From Sporosarcina sp. FSL K6-1508 (GTDB taxonomy: Bacteria; Bacillota; Bacilli; Bacillales_A; Planococcaceae), in contig NZ_JBBOXF010000001.1 of assembly GCF_038007465.1 (NCBI RefSeq), positions 434,001 through 498,000 on the forward strand: 64,000 nt of DNA, written 5' to 3'. The translations under genes and the position numbers were made by a program. The notes beneath the pieces are model-generated. The model saw only the letters and a list, made by a program, of their open reading frames with translations, was not told where the DNA came from and ran no database searches. Numbering within the stretch: the stretch's first letter is position 1; each line of letters opens with the position of its first letter. Below, piece after piece: positions 18,596-27,661 of the stretch.

Positions 18596-18609
18596 TGAAA
18601 ACGCTTACA
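18596..18609. promoter_or_regulatory. CcpA cre site upstream of lysine catabolic operon
   Basis: TGAAAACGCTTACA matches the cre consensus TGWAANCGNTNWCA at every position, in the promoter region of the aldehyde dehydrogenase-lysine dehydrogenase unit. Confidence 0.8.
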
Positions 18610-18736
18610 TCCTTATTTAATTCGACGTTTACCATCATATCCCTTTAATTTTTTCAAAAACTGATGTGCAAAGCGCCCGTCATTCTTAGATGCGAACCCT
18701 TTACGTTAAAACTTCTATCTATTCTCCTAAAAAAGG

Positions 18737-18769
18737 AAAAACCCAGACGATTAGATACCCGTCTGGGGC
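18737..18769 (-). terminator. Intrinsic terminator of SEC-C gene 18822-19865
   Basis: On the minus strand CCCAGACG pairs with CGTCTGGG around a 9-nt loop and is followed by a T-run. Confidence 0.8.
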
Positions 18770-18821
18770 TGATCCTTATCTATCTTATTCATTTCAATCA
18801 CTACAAATGCTCTTCGTTCGA

Positions 18822-19865
18822 TTATTTCTCTACTTGTTTACGACTTTGTTCATACATTTCAATTACGAATTCACGTATATTATCTGCGTGTTTCATCATT
18901 GAACTAGAAGAGACATCGAATAGCTTCGCGATTTCAGCATTCGTTAACTCTTCGTCTTCCATAATGCCCAAATCGACTGCGACGAAAAATACTGCGGCAG
19001 CAATAACACCAGGTTTACGGAAATTAGGACGCTCTTTCAAAAAATAGGTTACTACAATATTTCTCAATAGTTCATGCGCTTCCTGCACAGTATTTCTAAG
19101 TTCGAGCACATTATCAAGAATTGCGATTACTTCTTGCTGAACCGGTGTAAAGTCATGCTCTATGAGTTCCTCCACTGTGCGGGCATCTCTCGCAAGCAAA
19201 ATTTCGTATATATCCGCCATATGCTCTTTATAAAAGTCCAGGCTTTTAGCAAAACCACTCGACTCCGCGAGTTCAACTATCTGCTTTTCGAAAGAACCAT
19301 TCCAATCATTAATGAACATCAATGACGAAATAACATAGATATCATTTTCCTGAGATCGATTGTCAGGTAAAACGACACCGAATATGAAAGAATTCTCTTC
19401 TAAAAGCATCTCCTGTTTCTTTTCTAACTTGTATGCACCATCGCCAAGAATTTCTTGGACAACAACATATTCTTCATGCTCCTCTTTCACCTTGCCGAAC
19501 AAGACAATAGGATCTTTCCATATCTCTAAAACGGATCGAACTGTACCTCTCAGCGAGCCGTTCATCATTCTGAGGAGATGACGCTTCCATAAGTCACGCC
19601 GGGCGATGAATAAGAAATACTCACTAACAGCTTCTTCGATATCAGTAGGGCTCATCAGTTTACCCAGTTTACTTTTCCAATGCCTTCTGTAGTTTTCAAA
19701 TTCAGACATATCTGTCGGGCTTGTCTTTTGCTCGTAAGCACCAAGGACAATACGTTCAAGTTCCTCATCAATAAGCGTCTCAAGGGATAATTCATTTTTC
19801 CCTTCACAACACTTTTTATGTTTTTTTCCGCTTCCACATGGGCACGGGTCATTTCGTCCAACCAT
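18822..19865 (-). CDS. SEC-C zinc-motif protein, shorter paralog
   Basis: 347 aa. The first 25 residues form a SEC-C type metal motif, GRNDPCPCGSGKKHKKCC, which binds zinc in SecA and many unrelated proteins. The rest is a mainly helical region with no family I can name; the end (LFDVSSSSMMKHADNIREF) looks like a small helix-turn-helix. It aligns by eye along its whole length with the first roughly 335 residues of the protein at 23756-25585 (EEAVSEYFLFI / EEAASEFYLFI; FIFGVVLPDNR / LLFGVVLRDSR; SLMFINDW / SMMFLAKW). Function unknown. Confidence 0.7.
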   Translation of the reverse strand: MVGRNDPCPCGSGKKHKKCCEGKNELSLETLIDEELERIVLGAYEQKTSPTDMSEFENYRRHWKSKLGKLMSPTDIEEAVSEYFLFIARRDLWKRHLLRMMNGSLRGTVRSVLEIWKDPIVLFGKVKEEHEEYVVVQEILGDGAYKLEKKQEMLLEENSFIFGVVLPDNRSQENDIYVISSLMFINDWNGSFEKQIVELAESSGFAKSLDFYKEHMADIYEILLARDARTVEELIEHDFTPVQQEVIAILDNVLELRNTVQEAHELLRNIVVTYFLKERPNFRKPGVIAAAVFFVAVDLGIMEDEELTNAEIAKLFDVSSSSMMKHADNIREFVIEMYEQSRKQVEK

Positions 19866-19929
19866 TTTTCCACGTCCTTACAATTATACATTATCTAAAT
19901 TTACGTTACACTTAATAATAACAGAAACA

Positions 19930-19969
19930 AAAAATCTCCGCAGTGGGTATATATATATCCATGCGGAGC
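19930..19969 (-). terminator. Intrinsic terminator of DHA2 exporter gene
   Basis: CTCCGCA pairs with TGCGGAG, with TGGA/TCCA extension across a TATATA-rich loop; the minus strand continues into TTTTTTG. Confidence 0.75.
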
Positions 19970-19986
19970 TCATTTTATTCAATTAG

Positions 19987-21495
19987 TTATTGTTCAACTT
20001 TCTCAGGCTTAGTAAATGACTTTTCGTTAGTTGGTAGTGCTACACGTTTCATGAAGAGCGCCAAAATCAAAGCAATAATCGCAACGATTGTCGATATGAA
20101 AAACGAAAAGCTGATGCCATCCAGCATCGCTTGCGCTCCAAGTTGCTCTTGCAATTTCGCCAGTCCCTCGGCAGTCGTCGGAGCATTACCGGAAGCTTGG
20201 GCTTCTGCAAATAGCTTAGCACCCGCTGATTCCATCCGCTTCGTCATAATTGTTAACAAAATAGCGGAGCCAATTGCGCCGGATACCTGCTGCAACGTGT
20301 TATTCATGGCCGTTCCGTGCGGATTAGAAATCATCGGTAATTGATTCAATCCGTTCGTCATTACCGGCATCATTACCATTGAAATCCCTAACATGCGAAT
20401 CGTATAAATCATCATGATGTAATAATAACCAGATTCCATACCAAGTCTACTCAAATAGTATGTTGAAACAACTGTAATGGTGAGACCCAGTATCGCCAAA
20501 ACCTTTGGACCATACTTATCGAATAACCGTCCAGTTACTGGCGACATAAGCCCCATTACAATCGCACCCGGAAGCATCAGCAATCCTGAGTGGAACGGTG
20601 AAATGCCCCGTATAGTCTGGACATATAGCGGTGTAAGAATCATACCGGAGAACATCGCAACCGATAGGACAATCGAGATCGCCGACGATAAAGCGAACAT
20701 CGGATGTTTGTAGATCTTGAAATCCAACATCGGGTCATCCATACGCAGTTGACGCACGATGAACGCGATAAGTGCGATTGCACCAATAATGATTGTTCCA
20801 TAAACAAGCGGTGAATCCCATCCTTTATCACCTGCTGAACTAAAGCCGTAAAGAAGCCCACCAAAACCGATACTCGATAAAATAAGTGAAAACACATCTA
20901 ATTTCATGTCACGGTTCGGTGTAATGTTACGCAATTTAAAGAACGCATAAACAAGTGTCAGAATTGAGAACGGCAATACGATGCCGAAAAGTGTACGCCA
21001 AGTGTAATGTTCAATTACCCAACCAGATAAAGTTGGACCAATCGCTGGTGCTGTAATCATTACGAGACCGAAAATCCCCATCGCCGTTCCCCGGCGCTCA
21101 ATCGGAAATGCTGTCAGCATAACGTTCATAAGGAGCGGCATCATCATGGCAGATCCACATGCTTGAATCATCCGAGCAGCAACAAGTACGCCAAATGATG
21201 GTGCAAGCATTGCTAGAAGCGTCCCTAGCGTGAACAGCACCATAGCTGTTAGGAATAACTTTCTATTTGTAAATTTCTGAATGAAGAACGCACTTGCCGG
21301 TATTAAGATACCGTTGATAAGCATATATCCCGTCGTCAGCCATTGGACCACAGACGGTTTTACATCAAATTCGATCATAATTGTCGGCAATGCAACGTTC
21401 AACAATGTATTATTTAATAGAGCGACAAAAGCGCCTATAAACAAAATCGCTATCATGCCATAAGGCGGTTTTTGATGCATTTCTTTAATATCCAT
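19987..21495 (-). CDS. DHA2-family (EmrB/QacA-type) MFS drug exporter
   Basis: 502 aa with 14 predicted membrane helices. Motifs are LNNTLLNVALPTIM in helix 1, WLTTGYMLINGILIP in helix 2 and GPTLSGWVIEHYTWRTLF, the motif C region of drug:proton antiporters. The closest Bacillus type is LmrB/Mdr. It is divergent from a TetR gene, and two TGTAC-N5-GTACA dyads lie in the gap, so it is probably drug-inducible through that regulator. The exact substrate cannot be predicted. Confidence 0.87.
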   Translation of the reverse strand: MDIKEMHQKPPYGMIAILFIGAFVALLNNTLLNVALPTIMIEFDVKPSVVQWLTTGYMLINGILIPASAFFIQKFTNRKLFLTAMVLFTLGTLLAMLAPSFGVLVAARMIQACGSAMMMPLLMNVMLTAFPIERRGTAMGIFGLVMITAPAIGPTLSGWVIEHYTWRTLFGIVLPFSILTLVYAFFKLRNITPNRDMKLDVFSLILSSIGFGGLLYGFSSAGDKGWDSPLVYGTIIIGAIALIAFIVRQLRMDDPMLDFKIYKHPMFALSSAISIVLSVAMFSGMILTPLYVQTIRGISPFHSGLLMLPGAIVMGLMSPVTGRLFDKYGPKVLAILGLTITVVSTYYLSRLGMESGYYYIMMIYTIRMLGISMVMMPVMTNGLNQLPMISNPHGTAMNNTLQQVSGAIGSAILLTIMTKRMESAGAKLFAEAQASGNAPTTAEGLAKLQEQLGAQAMLDGISFSFFISTIVAIIALILALFMKRVALPTNEKSFTKPEKVEQ

Positions 21496-21532
21496 ATTCC
21501 TTCCCCCTATTAAATACTTAACGTATAGAATT

Positions 21533-21547
21533 TGTACCCTAAGTACA
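21533..21547. promoter_or_regulatory. Operator candidate TGTAC-N5-GTACA near DHA2 exporter promoter
   Basis: Perfect 5-bp-arm dyad (TGTAC CCTAA GTACA) 38 bp upstream of the exporter start, repeated with identical arms at 21660-21674. Confidence 0.6.
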
Positions 21548-21591
21548 TCCTGTTAAACATATTATACCGATAGTCCAAAACATGCAACCTT

Positions 21592-21605
21592 CGAAAACGC
21601 TTTCA
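21592..21605. promoter_or_regulatory. cre-like sequence between DHA2 exporter and TetR gene
   Basis: CGAAAACGCTTTCA differs from the cre consensus only at its first base (C for T). It could add catabolite control, but it may be chance. Confidence 0.3.
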
Positions 21606-21659
21606 TTTAAAAAAACTTTATTTCATTGATATAATAAGCTTTTGAAGCTAATATATAAA

Positions 21660-21674
21660 TGTACCAACAGTACA
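21660..21674. promoter_or_regulatory. Operator candidate TGTAC-N5-GTACA on TetR side
   Basis: TGTAC CAACA GTACA has the same arms and spacing as 21533-21547, 109 bp upstream of the TetR start. Confidence 0.55.
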
Positions 21675-21782
21675 AAGTGATTACTCCCTTCATGAAAGTC
21701 TTGATAGATGGACATGAATTATTCCTTCCATCAGCCAAATTGGATGGATTCTATAATACAACTATAGGATTAAGGTGATTAA

Positions 21783-22667
21783 ATGAATGAGCGTAAACGT
21801 CAGGTTTTATTGACAGCACAGCGGCTTTTTATAGATAAAGGATTTTCGACTACGTCTGTCCAAGACATTTTGGAAGAGTCCTGTATTTCAAAAGGAACAT
21901 TCTACAATTATTTTTCATCGAAGAATGAATGCCTCATGGCGATACTAGAACACGCGCATGACGAGGCGGCCGTAAGAAGGCGTGAACTGCTTATCGGTAA
22001 GGACCTATCGGATAAAAGCGTTTTGGTTGAACAGATTTTAATTCGCATGCACGTGAATCGCGAACAGAATTTGCTGCCGATTTTTGAGGCGGTCTTCCAT
22101 TCAGGAGATAGTGATCTGAGATCTTTTATCAAGACTACAATTTTAAAAGAATTCTCTTGGTTAACTGAAAGAATGGTGGATGTATACGGCGAGGAAGCGG
22201 CGCCTTACGCACCCGACTGCTCAGTTATGCTGTTTGGGATGATGCAACAAATGCTACATGTATGGTCAGCCGTTTCAACAGAGGAGATTGATACGTCAAA
22301 ACTTGTGAATTTCTTAATGCGAAGAATCGATTCCATCATTCTGGGCATGATCAGCACAAATGATACGTTTTTCAAGGAGGATATATTTCTCAAATTGAAC
22401 AGTCTTGCAGAAAATCAAATAGAAACAAAGGAACAATTACTTGAACGGCTTACTGGTTTTCTGGAGTTACTCGGAGATGATGCACCGCCTGCCGGTAAAC
22501 AATATGTTCAATTTTTAGTGGATGAACTTCGCTCCGAATGTCCACGGGTATTCGTGCTGGAATCCGTCACCCGTTCGTTCCGGGAATCTTTCGTAGGTTT
22601 TTCCCACGAACCAGAAGCTCATGAGCTCGCTTACAAATTTTGGAGCTATACGGATTCACTAAAATAA
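21783..22667 (+). CDS. TetR/AcrR-family regulator divergent from DHA2 exporter
   Basis: 294 aa, longer than the usual 190-220 aa because of an extended C-terminal part. The N-terminal helix-turn-helix (about residues 5-50) has TTSVQDILEESCISKGTFYNYFSSKNECL. Residues from about 200 onward form an added helical segment (KEQLLERLTGFLELLGDD...) that could be a second ligand or dimer region. It probably represses the divergent exporter through the two TGTAC-N5-GTACA dyads. Confidence 0.83.
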   Translation: MNERKRQVLLTAQRLFIDKGFSTTSVQDILEESCISKGTFYNYFSSKNECLMAILEHAHDEAAVRRRELLIGKDLSDKSVLVEQILIRMHVNREQNLLPIFEAVFHSGDSDLRSFIKTTILKEFSWLTERMVDVYGEEAAPYAPDCSVMLFGMMQQMLHVWSAVSTEEIDTSKLVNFLMRRIDSIILGMISTNDTFFKEDIFLKLNSLAENQIETKEQLLERLTGFLELLGDDAPPAGKQYVQFLVDELRSECPRVFVLESVTRSFRESFVGFSHEPEAHELAYKFWSYTDSLK

Positions 22668-22761
22668 TCAGACTCTACTTCCTTAGTTTCTGAAACTATT
22701 TTCTTTCTATTTCGTATGATTGAGTAGAAGTAAACTTATTCCGAGGGAGGAACAAGATAAG

Positions 22762-23559
22762 ATGAATAACCACGAGATTGATTACAAAATACATGGCGAT
22801 GATATGCAGTTTGTAGAAGTGGAGCTCGATCCGCGAGAAACGGTTGTAGCTGAAGCGGGCGCTCTGATGATGATGGAAGATGAAATCGATATGGAAACGA
22901 TTTTTGGTGATGGATCCGGCTCTTCAAGCGGGGGAATCATGGGTAAACTGATGGGGGCAGGTAAACGTATGTTGACTGGAGAGAGTCTCTTCATGACAAC
23001 GTTCACGAATAATGGATCAGGCAAAAAGCACGTCTCTTTCGCTTCTCCTTACCCCGGGAAAATCATTCCGATGGATTTAAGTGAACATAACGGCAAAATC
23101 ATCTGTCAAAAAGATGCGTTTCTGGCCGCCGCAAAAGGTGTATCTGTCGGGATTGAATTCCAGCGAAAACTCGGTACCGGCTTTTTCGGTGGTGAAGGGT
23201 TCATTATGCAAAAGCTCGAAGGTGACGGCATGACATTCATCCACGCCGGAGGAACAATTATCGAGAAAAAGCTCCAACCTGGTGAAGTATTGCGTGTCGA
23301 CACGGGATGTCTCGTAGCGATGACACATGACGTCGGTTATAACATTGAAATGGTTAAAGGCGTCAAAACTGCATTATTCGGTGGTGAAGGATTATTCTTT
23401 GCAACACTGCGTGGTCCGGGAACAGTTTGGGTTCAATCTCTGCCGTTTTCAAGACTTGCAAGCCGCGTCTTTGCAGCTGCACCACAAACACCTGGCGGCG
23501 GATCACGTGACGAAGGCAGCATTGCAGGTGGCTTGTTTAATATGCTTGGCGGGAAATAA
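22762..23559 (+). CDS. AIM24/TIGR00266 family protein
   Basis: 265 aa from the ATG at 22762, chosen because GGGAGG at 22745-22750 lies 11 nt upstream; a longer frame begins at 22720. Glycine-rich beta segments (AEAGALMMMEDEIDMETIFGDG, TGFFGGEGFIMQKLEGDG, ALFGGEGLFFATLRGPGTVW) are the hallmarks of TIGR00266 proteins. The C-terminal tail is Gly/Ser-rich and ends GGLFNMLGGK. It is soluble and its function is unknown. It is a distant family member of 13150-13848. A strong terminator follows. Confidence 0.85.
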   Translation: MNNHEIDYKIHGDDMQFVEVELDPRETVVAEAGALMMMEDEIDMETIFGDGSGSSSGGIMGKLMGAGKRMLTGESLFMTTFTNNGSGKKHVSFASPYPGKIIPMDLSEHNGKIICQKDAFLAAAKGVSVGIEFQRKLGTGFFGGEGFIMQKLEGDGMTFIHAGGTIIEKKLQPGEVLRVDTGCLVAMTHDVGYNIEMVKGVKTALFGGEGLFFATLRGPGTVWVQSLPFSRLASRVFAAAPQTPGGGSRDEGSIAGGLFNMLGGK

Positions 23560-23614
23560 AGTTAGCGATAACAGTTATGGATTTCCACCGCCTAAGGTGA
23601 ATTCATCGTACAGT

Positions 23615-23666
23615 AAAAGGGTTGTCTCAAAAGTCGGTTTTCCGACTGATGATTCAACCCTTTTTT
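23615..23666 (+). terminator. Intrinsic terminator after AIM24-family gene
   Basis: AAAGGGTTG pairs with CAACCCTTT around an inner AAGTCGG/CCGACT hairpin, followed by TTTTTT. Confidence 0.85.
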
Positions 23667-23755
23667 AAAGGATACGTTTTTCAACCTATAGCAAAGAGAG
23701 GCTTAACTGCCTGCATCCCTCCTACTTTTCAGGTCTGCCAAATCGCTTCACTCCA

Positions 23756-25585
23756 TCAAACTGATGTGACTCCATTTAACAACAACCAAATATATCTGGC
23801 TTCGTCACTGCTTCCCGGCTCAATCGCTTGATGTCTCGGATAAGGACTCGTTTTTGCTTTGAACGTCATCAAATGCCTGACATGGCCATTCAATTTCGAG
23901 GCTTCATTTAACATCTCTTCCACATCCAGTGATTTACCTTCAGATGCAATGTCTTCAAGCTTCCAGTCAAGATAGTGATAAGCTGCGTCATGGTCCGAAC
24001 CTTTTTCATAGCGCACCATGATTTCTGCCGCTTCCGTGAACCGTTCAGCGTGAATGAGTGATGCCACCGCTTCATATCTTGCTCCTTGGTTGTCCGTGCG
24101 ATTCATTCTCAACAAATCCGTAAACATTTCCGCCGCCTCAGTATATTTTCCGTTACTGAAAAAATGAATACCATACGCAAATGCTGCACGCATGAAGGGT
24201 CGGTTCGGGATATTCTGCCAAGGATTCTCTCCCGGCTCGAACGTTCGGCTCGCATACTGGATTGCTTTCTCATACAACTCGGATGCTTTCTTATAGTCCT
24301 GTTCAACTTCCGCCTGCAACATGAGAACATCCGGATTATCCGGTCCAATTTCCTTTGCACTCTCCGCCAGTTTTCGGCGCTCTTCTTCTGTTTCTGCCCG
24401 ATAAGCCTCATACGCAAGAAGCTGCGCACGTCCTTCCGCAACGCCCTGTTTCCGTTCTGGCTGGACAACACCACCCATTGTCATCGATGTTTCCCACAAC
24501 GCTTTTTCTGTCGGTCGGGGATCTGTTCCAATATCGTAAACCCGTGCCGCCATCGGTTCATCACCGTTATCCATCATATCTGCATAAAGAGCTGCAAGTT
24601 CTGCCTCATACACGAGCATGCCTTCATTGGCAGCACCAAATTTCTGTTGCACTTCCTCATTTGTAAGTCCTGTGTCTTGTACCACTCCAAGCTGAATACC
24701 CGTTTTTACTGCAGCTGCAAGGAAGTCCTCTTCCACCGGCACATCCTGATTGTCGTTGAGGAAATAAGCGACTGCTAGTTTGTGCATAATTTCACGTCCG
24801 TCTGCACGTTGACTTAGTTCCCGAAGTACGGCGTCAAGGGCTGTCAGCGCGCTCAATTGCGTCGGTGCCAGCACCTCTTTGACAAGGTCATTCATAGAAG
24901 CCATGCTTCGTTTGATGAACAACTCGTAAATGTCGAGCGCGTGGTCACTCAAAAATTGCTCAGTCGACTTATCGGATACCTCTTCTCTCAATTCTACAAG
25001 TGATTTCTTCGTCTGCTTACTCCACTTCGCAAGGAACATCATCGACGAAACAGGGGCGACTGTATAGTCCCCTTTTCTAGAATCACGAAGGACAACACCG
25101 AACAACAATGTACCCACATCTGCCGGCATTCCTTCGTTGCGCGTCACATAGTACTCTTTACCGCTAAACAGCTCCCGCGCTTTCAGTTTACCCCGCTCAA
25201 CTTCTGTAATTTGCGCAAGCAATATGAACGGCTCGCTCCACTTTTCCAATATAGAAACGACAGAATCACGCTTCACTTGTTCAAGTTGTGCTGCTAAGTA
25301 TGTATGCCACATCTTTTTATTATGGATGAATAAATAAAACTCACTTGCCGCCTCTTCAATATGTTCTTTCTCCCAGCTGCCCGTGAGGCGGTTTACCCAT
25401 TCCCGCATCATTTGCATCATTTCCTGGCGATCGGCGTTTTTCGGATAGTCATTAAAATAAGTACCGAGAATACGGTCCAGCTCTTCATTGACAATCATGT
25501 CAACGAGGTTCGTCCCTTCCGATCCACAGCACTTCTTATATTTCTTACCACTTCCACAAGAACACGGATCGTTTCGTCCAATCAT
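23756..25585 (-). CDS. SEC-C zinc-motif protein with C-terminal TPR-like region
   Basis: 609 aa from the ATG at 25585, with AAAGGGGTG upstream; the in-frame GTG at 25594 abuts the ribosome site and is less likely. An N-terminal SEC-C motif GRNDPCSCGSGKKYKKCC is followed by about 320 residues paralogous to the protein at 18822-19865. A C-terminal region (about 380-600) follows that is absent from the paralog and helical in TPR style (KKASELYEKAIQYA, GKYTEAAEMFTDLLRMN, GARYEAVASLIHAERFTEAAEIM). It may be a scaffold or adaptor; function unknown. Confidence 0.75.
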   Translation of the reverse strand: MIGRNDPCSCGSGKKYKKCCGSEGTNLVDMIVNEELDRILGTYFNDYPKNADRQEMMQMMREWVNRLTGSWEKEHIEEAASEFYLFIHNKKMWHTYLAAQLEQVKRDSVVSILEKWSEPFILLAQITEVERGKLKARELFSGKEYYVTRNEGMPADVGTLLFGVVLRDSRKGDYTVAPVSSMMFLAKWSKQTKKSLVELREEVSDKSTEQFLSDHALDIYELFIKRSMASMNDLVKEVLAPTQLSALTALDAVLRELSQRADGREIMHKLAVAYFLNDNQDVPVEEDFLAAAVKTGIQLGVVQDTGLTNEEVQQKFGAANEGMLVYEAELAALYADMMDNGDEPMAARVYDIGTDPRPTEKALWETSMTMGGVVQPERKQGVAEGRAQLLAYEAYRAETEEERRKLAESAKEIGPDNPDVLMLQAEVEQDYKKASELYEKAIQYASRTFEPGENPWQNIPNRPFMRAAFAYGIHFFSNGKYTEAAEMFTDLLRMNRTDNQGARYEAVASLIHAERFTEAAEIMVRYEKGSDHDAAYHYLDWKLEDIASEGKSLDVEEMLNEASKLNGHVRHLMTFKAKTSPYPRHQAIEPGSSDEARYIWLLLNGVTSV

Positions 25586-25659
25586 TTCGCACACCCCTTT
25601 TTAAGAAAAAACACCTAACTCTTTACTCTATATTAACAGACAGACCCTAATACCTCGAA

Positions 25660-26556
25660 TCACCTTGAGGCAATATATTCGAAAAACAGCTTCACTTCCT
25701 TAATGAATGCCTCTATTGAAGGAGACACATATCTGTTTTTCATATAAGCCAAATACACAGTTCTCTCCAGTGCCGGTGACTCGATTGTTTTACTTACGAT
25801 TGAAAAATCATGGCGTCCTTGCAAATAGTTTTCTGGAATAAGTGCGATACCTAAATTTTCGCTGACTAAACTTAAAGCCGTTTCAAAACGTTCAATTTCA
25901 TACTTGACTGTCGGAATAGTGTCTTCCAATTCGAATGCATGCAATATATCTTCCCTTGTCTGGAACCCTTTAGTACTAATAATGAACGGCTCCGACTCTA
26001 ATTCTTTCAGCGTAATTGATTCTTTCTTCGCCATTAAGTGGCTTTCATGGAGGACTAGCACAAGTTTTTCCTTGTATAACGGAACCGTTTCTATATCCAC
26101 TTCTTTGATTTGCTGATTCGTAATGATGGCATGCGTTTCGTATTTCCTTAACGAGGTCTTCACATTGTCACCGCCTAACACTTCAGTTAACCGAATGTGC
26201 ATATCAGAGAACTTTTCATTATATCGGGAGATTACTTTAGGTAACCAATACTTTACCGATTCAATCATGCCAATTTGGAGTTCTCCTTTACCGACAAGCT
26301 TCACTTCTTCCATTTCCTTCTTCACGATTGTCATTTCTGATAATAAATGAATTGCCCTGCTGTATAAAACCTCTCCCGCTTCTGTCAATCTAATATTCCT
26401 TGTATTACGTTCAATAATTTGAAATCCTAGATCACGTTCCAAATTTTTGATGGCTTTACTTAATGATGGTTGAGAAATATGTAACTTCTCAGCCGCTTTT
26501 GAAAAACTCATATGATTGACGACAGAAACAAAGTAATTTAATTGTTTTAATTCCAT
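25660..26556 (-). CDS. LysR-family transcriptional regulator of hutG-gltS
   Basis: 298 aa from the ATG at 26556, with GAGGGG upstream (a GTG 18 bp earlier is possible). The N-terminal winged helix has LNYFVSVVNHMSFSKAAEKLHISQPSLSKAIKNLE. The C-terminal periplasmic-binding-protein-like co-inducer domain follows (about 90-295). It is divergent from hutG; an AATATATA-N5-TATATATT dyad (26595-26615) lies between them, so it is probably the activator of the hutG-gltS unit. The co-inducer may be a histidine or glutamate pathway compound (inferred). Confidence 0.85.
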   Translation of the reverse strand: MELKQLNYFVSVVNHMSFSKAAEKLHISQPSLSKAIKNLERDLGFQIIERNTRNIRLTEAGEVLYSRAIHLLSEMTIVKKEMEEVKLVGKGELQIGMIESVKYWLPKVISRYNEKFSDMHIRLTEVLGGDNVKTSLRKYETHAIITNQQIKEVDIETVPLYKEKLVLVLHESHLMAKKESITLKELESEPFIISTKGFQTREDILHAFELEDTIPTVKYEIERFETALSLVSENLGIALIPENYLQGRHDFSIVSKTIESPALERTVYLAYMKNRYVSPSIEAFIKEVKLFFEYIASR

Positions 26557-26594
26557 ACTACCCCTCGCTTCCACACTTATAGTCTAGAGCTATA

Positions 26595-26615
26595 AATATA
26601 TAGTAATTATATATT
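26595..26615. promoter_or_regulatory. Dyad in lysR/hutG divergent promoter, candidate LysR site
   Basis: Perfect 8-bp arms AATATATA and TATATATT separated by GTAAT. The AT-rich context lowers its weight. Confidence 0.4.
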
Positions 26616-26686
26616 AGAAATTATAAATCCGGTACTTTATAATTGATGAGTAACGTGTATCTGAAAGTTCAGAAAGGGTGGAGCAA

Positions 26687-27661
26687 TTGCTTAACAAAGT
26701 AGATAATCATATATGGTCAGGGCGTACGGATCATCTTGAAAATAGAACAAGTTTCCGATATCACCAAGTAGTTGAAGTTATCGCGATGGAAGATTTATCT
26801 CCATCATCTCGCACATGTGCAATCATTGGTTTTGAAAGCGAGGAAGGTGTTCGTCGCAACAAAGGACAACTTGGTGCAGCCAAAGCTCCAAACGCCTTAC
26901 GCAGTGAACTTGCCAAACTGCCGTGGAAGTTTTCGGTAAATGAGCGACTTGTCGATGTCGGAAATATACAATGCGTAGGTACAGGGCTAGAAACAGCCCA
27001 ACAGCAACTAGGAGATACTATTGCAAACGTATTAGAGAAAAAAATGACACCGATTATTCTTGGTGGCGGCCATGAAACCGCTTACGGCCATTATCTCGGT
27101 GTTCGTAAATGGATTGGTGAAGAAGCTTCTCTTGGAGTTATTAATATAGATGCCCATTTCGACTTACGCTCATACGACGAACAACCTTCTTCCGGGACGA
27201 TGTTCAAACAAATCCTGGAGCATGATAACATGAGCAGCTATTTCGTCGTCGGAATCCAGCGCTATGGAAATACGCAGGAATTGTTCGATACAGCCGACAG
27301 GCTCGGTGTCAAATATGAATACGAAGAGAATATGCATATCGGAAATATGAACAAACTTACATCGGATCTCGAACAATTCATCAACCAACATGACTATGTT
27401 TTTCTAACATTATGCACGGACGTACTGAACGCGGCCTTCGCACCCGGTGTCAGTGCTCCTTCACCATTCGGATTAGATCCTTCCGTTGTCCGTTCAATCA
27501 TTCGAACAGTTACAGCACATAAAAAAACACTGTCGTTCGATATTTCGGAAGTGAACCCCATTTTGGATGAAAACAACCGTACAGTAAAACTCGGTGCTTA
27601 CTTAACAAATGAAGCAATTACAACTTTTTTAGGAGGGGAAATTCATGACGCTAGTTCTTAA
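26687..27661 (+). CDS. hutG: Formimidoylglutamase
   Basis: 324 aa from the TTG at 26687, which sits 5-6 nt after GGGTGGAG; a GTG at 26678 in the same frame has no spaced ribosome site. It belongs to the arginase/ureohydrolase fold, with metal ligand motifs GGGHETAYGH (His), NIDAHFDLR (Asp-x-His-x-Asp) and SFDISEVNP (Asp-x-x-Glu variant). It hydrolyses N-formimidoyl-L-glutamate to glutamate and formamide, the last step of histidine degradation. It is coupled to gltS, whose start lies 17 bp inside this gene. The other hut genes are not in the window. Confidence 0.85.
   Translation: MLNKVDNHIWSGRTDHLENRTSFRYHQVVEVIAMEDLSPSSRTCAIIGFESEEGVRRNKGQLGAAKAPNALRSELAKLPWKFSVNERLVDVGNIQCVGTGLETAQQQLGDTIANVLEKKMTPIILGGGHETAYGHYLGVRKWIGEEASLGVINIDAHFDLRSYDEQPSSGTMFKQILEHDNMSSYFVVGIQRYGNTQELFDTADRLGVKYEYEENMHIGNMNKLTSDLEQFINQHDYVFLTLCTDVLNAAFAPGVSAPSPFGLDPSVVRSIIRTVTAHKKTLSFDISEVNPILDENNRTVKLGAYLTNEAITTFLGGEIHDASS

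Noticed and set aside
24086..24778. 230-codon plus-strand open frame
   Set aside because: It is antisense to the SEC-C/TPR gene; the composition (many Cys, Phe, His, Arg) is typical of a shadow frame and no ribosome site precedes it.
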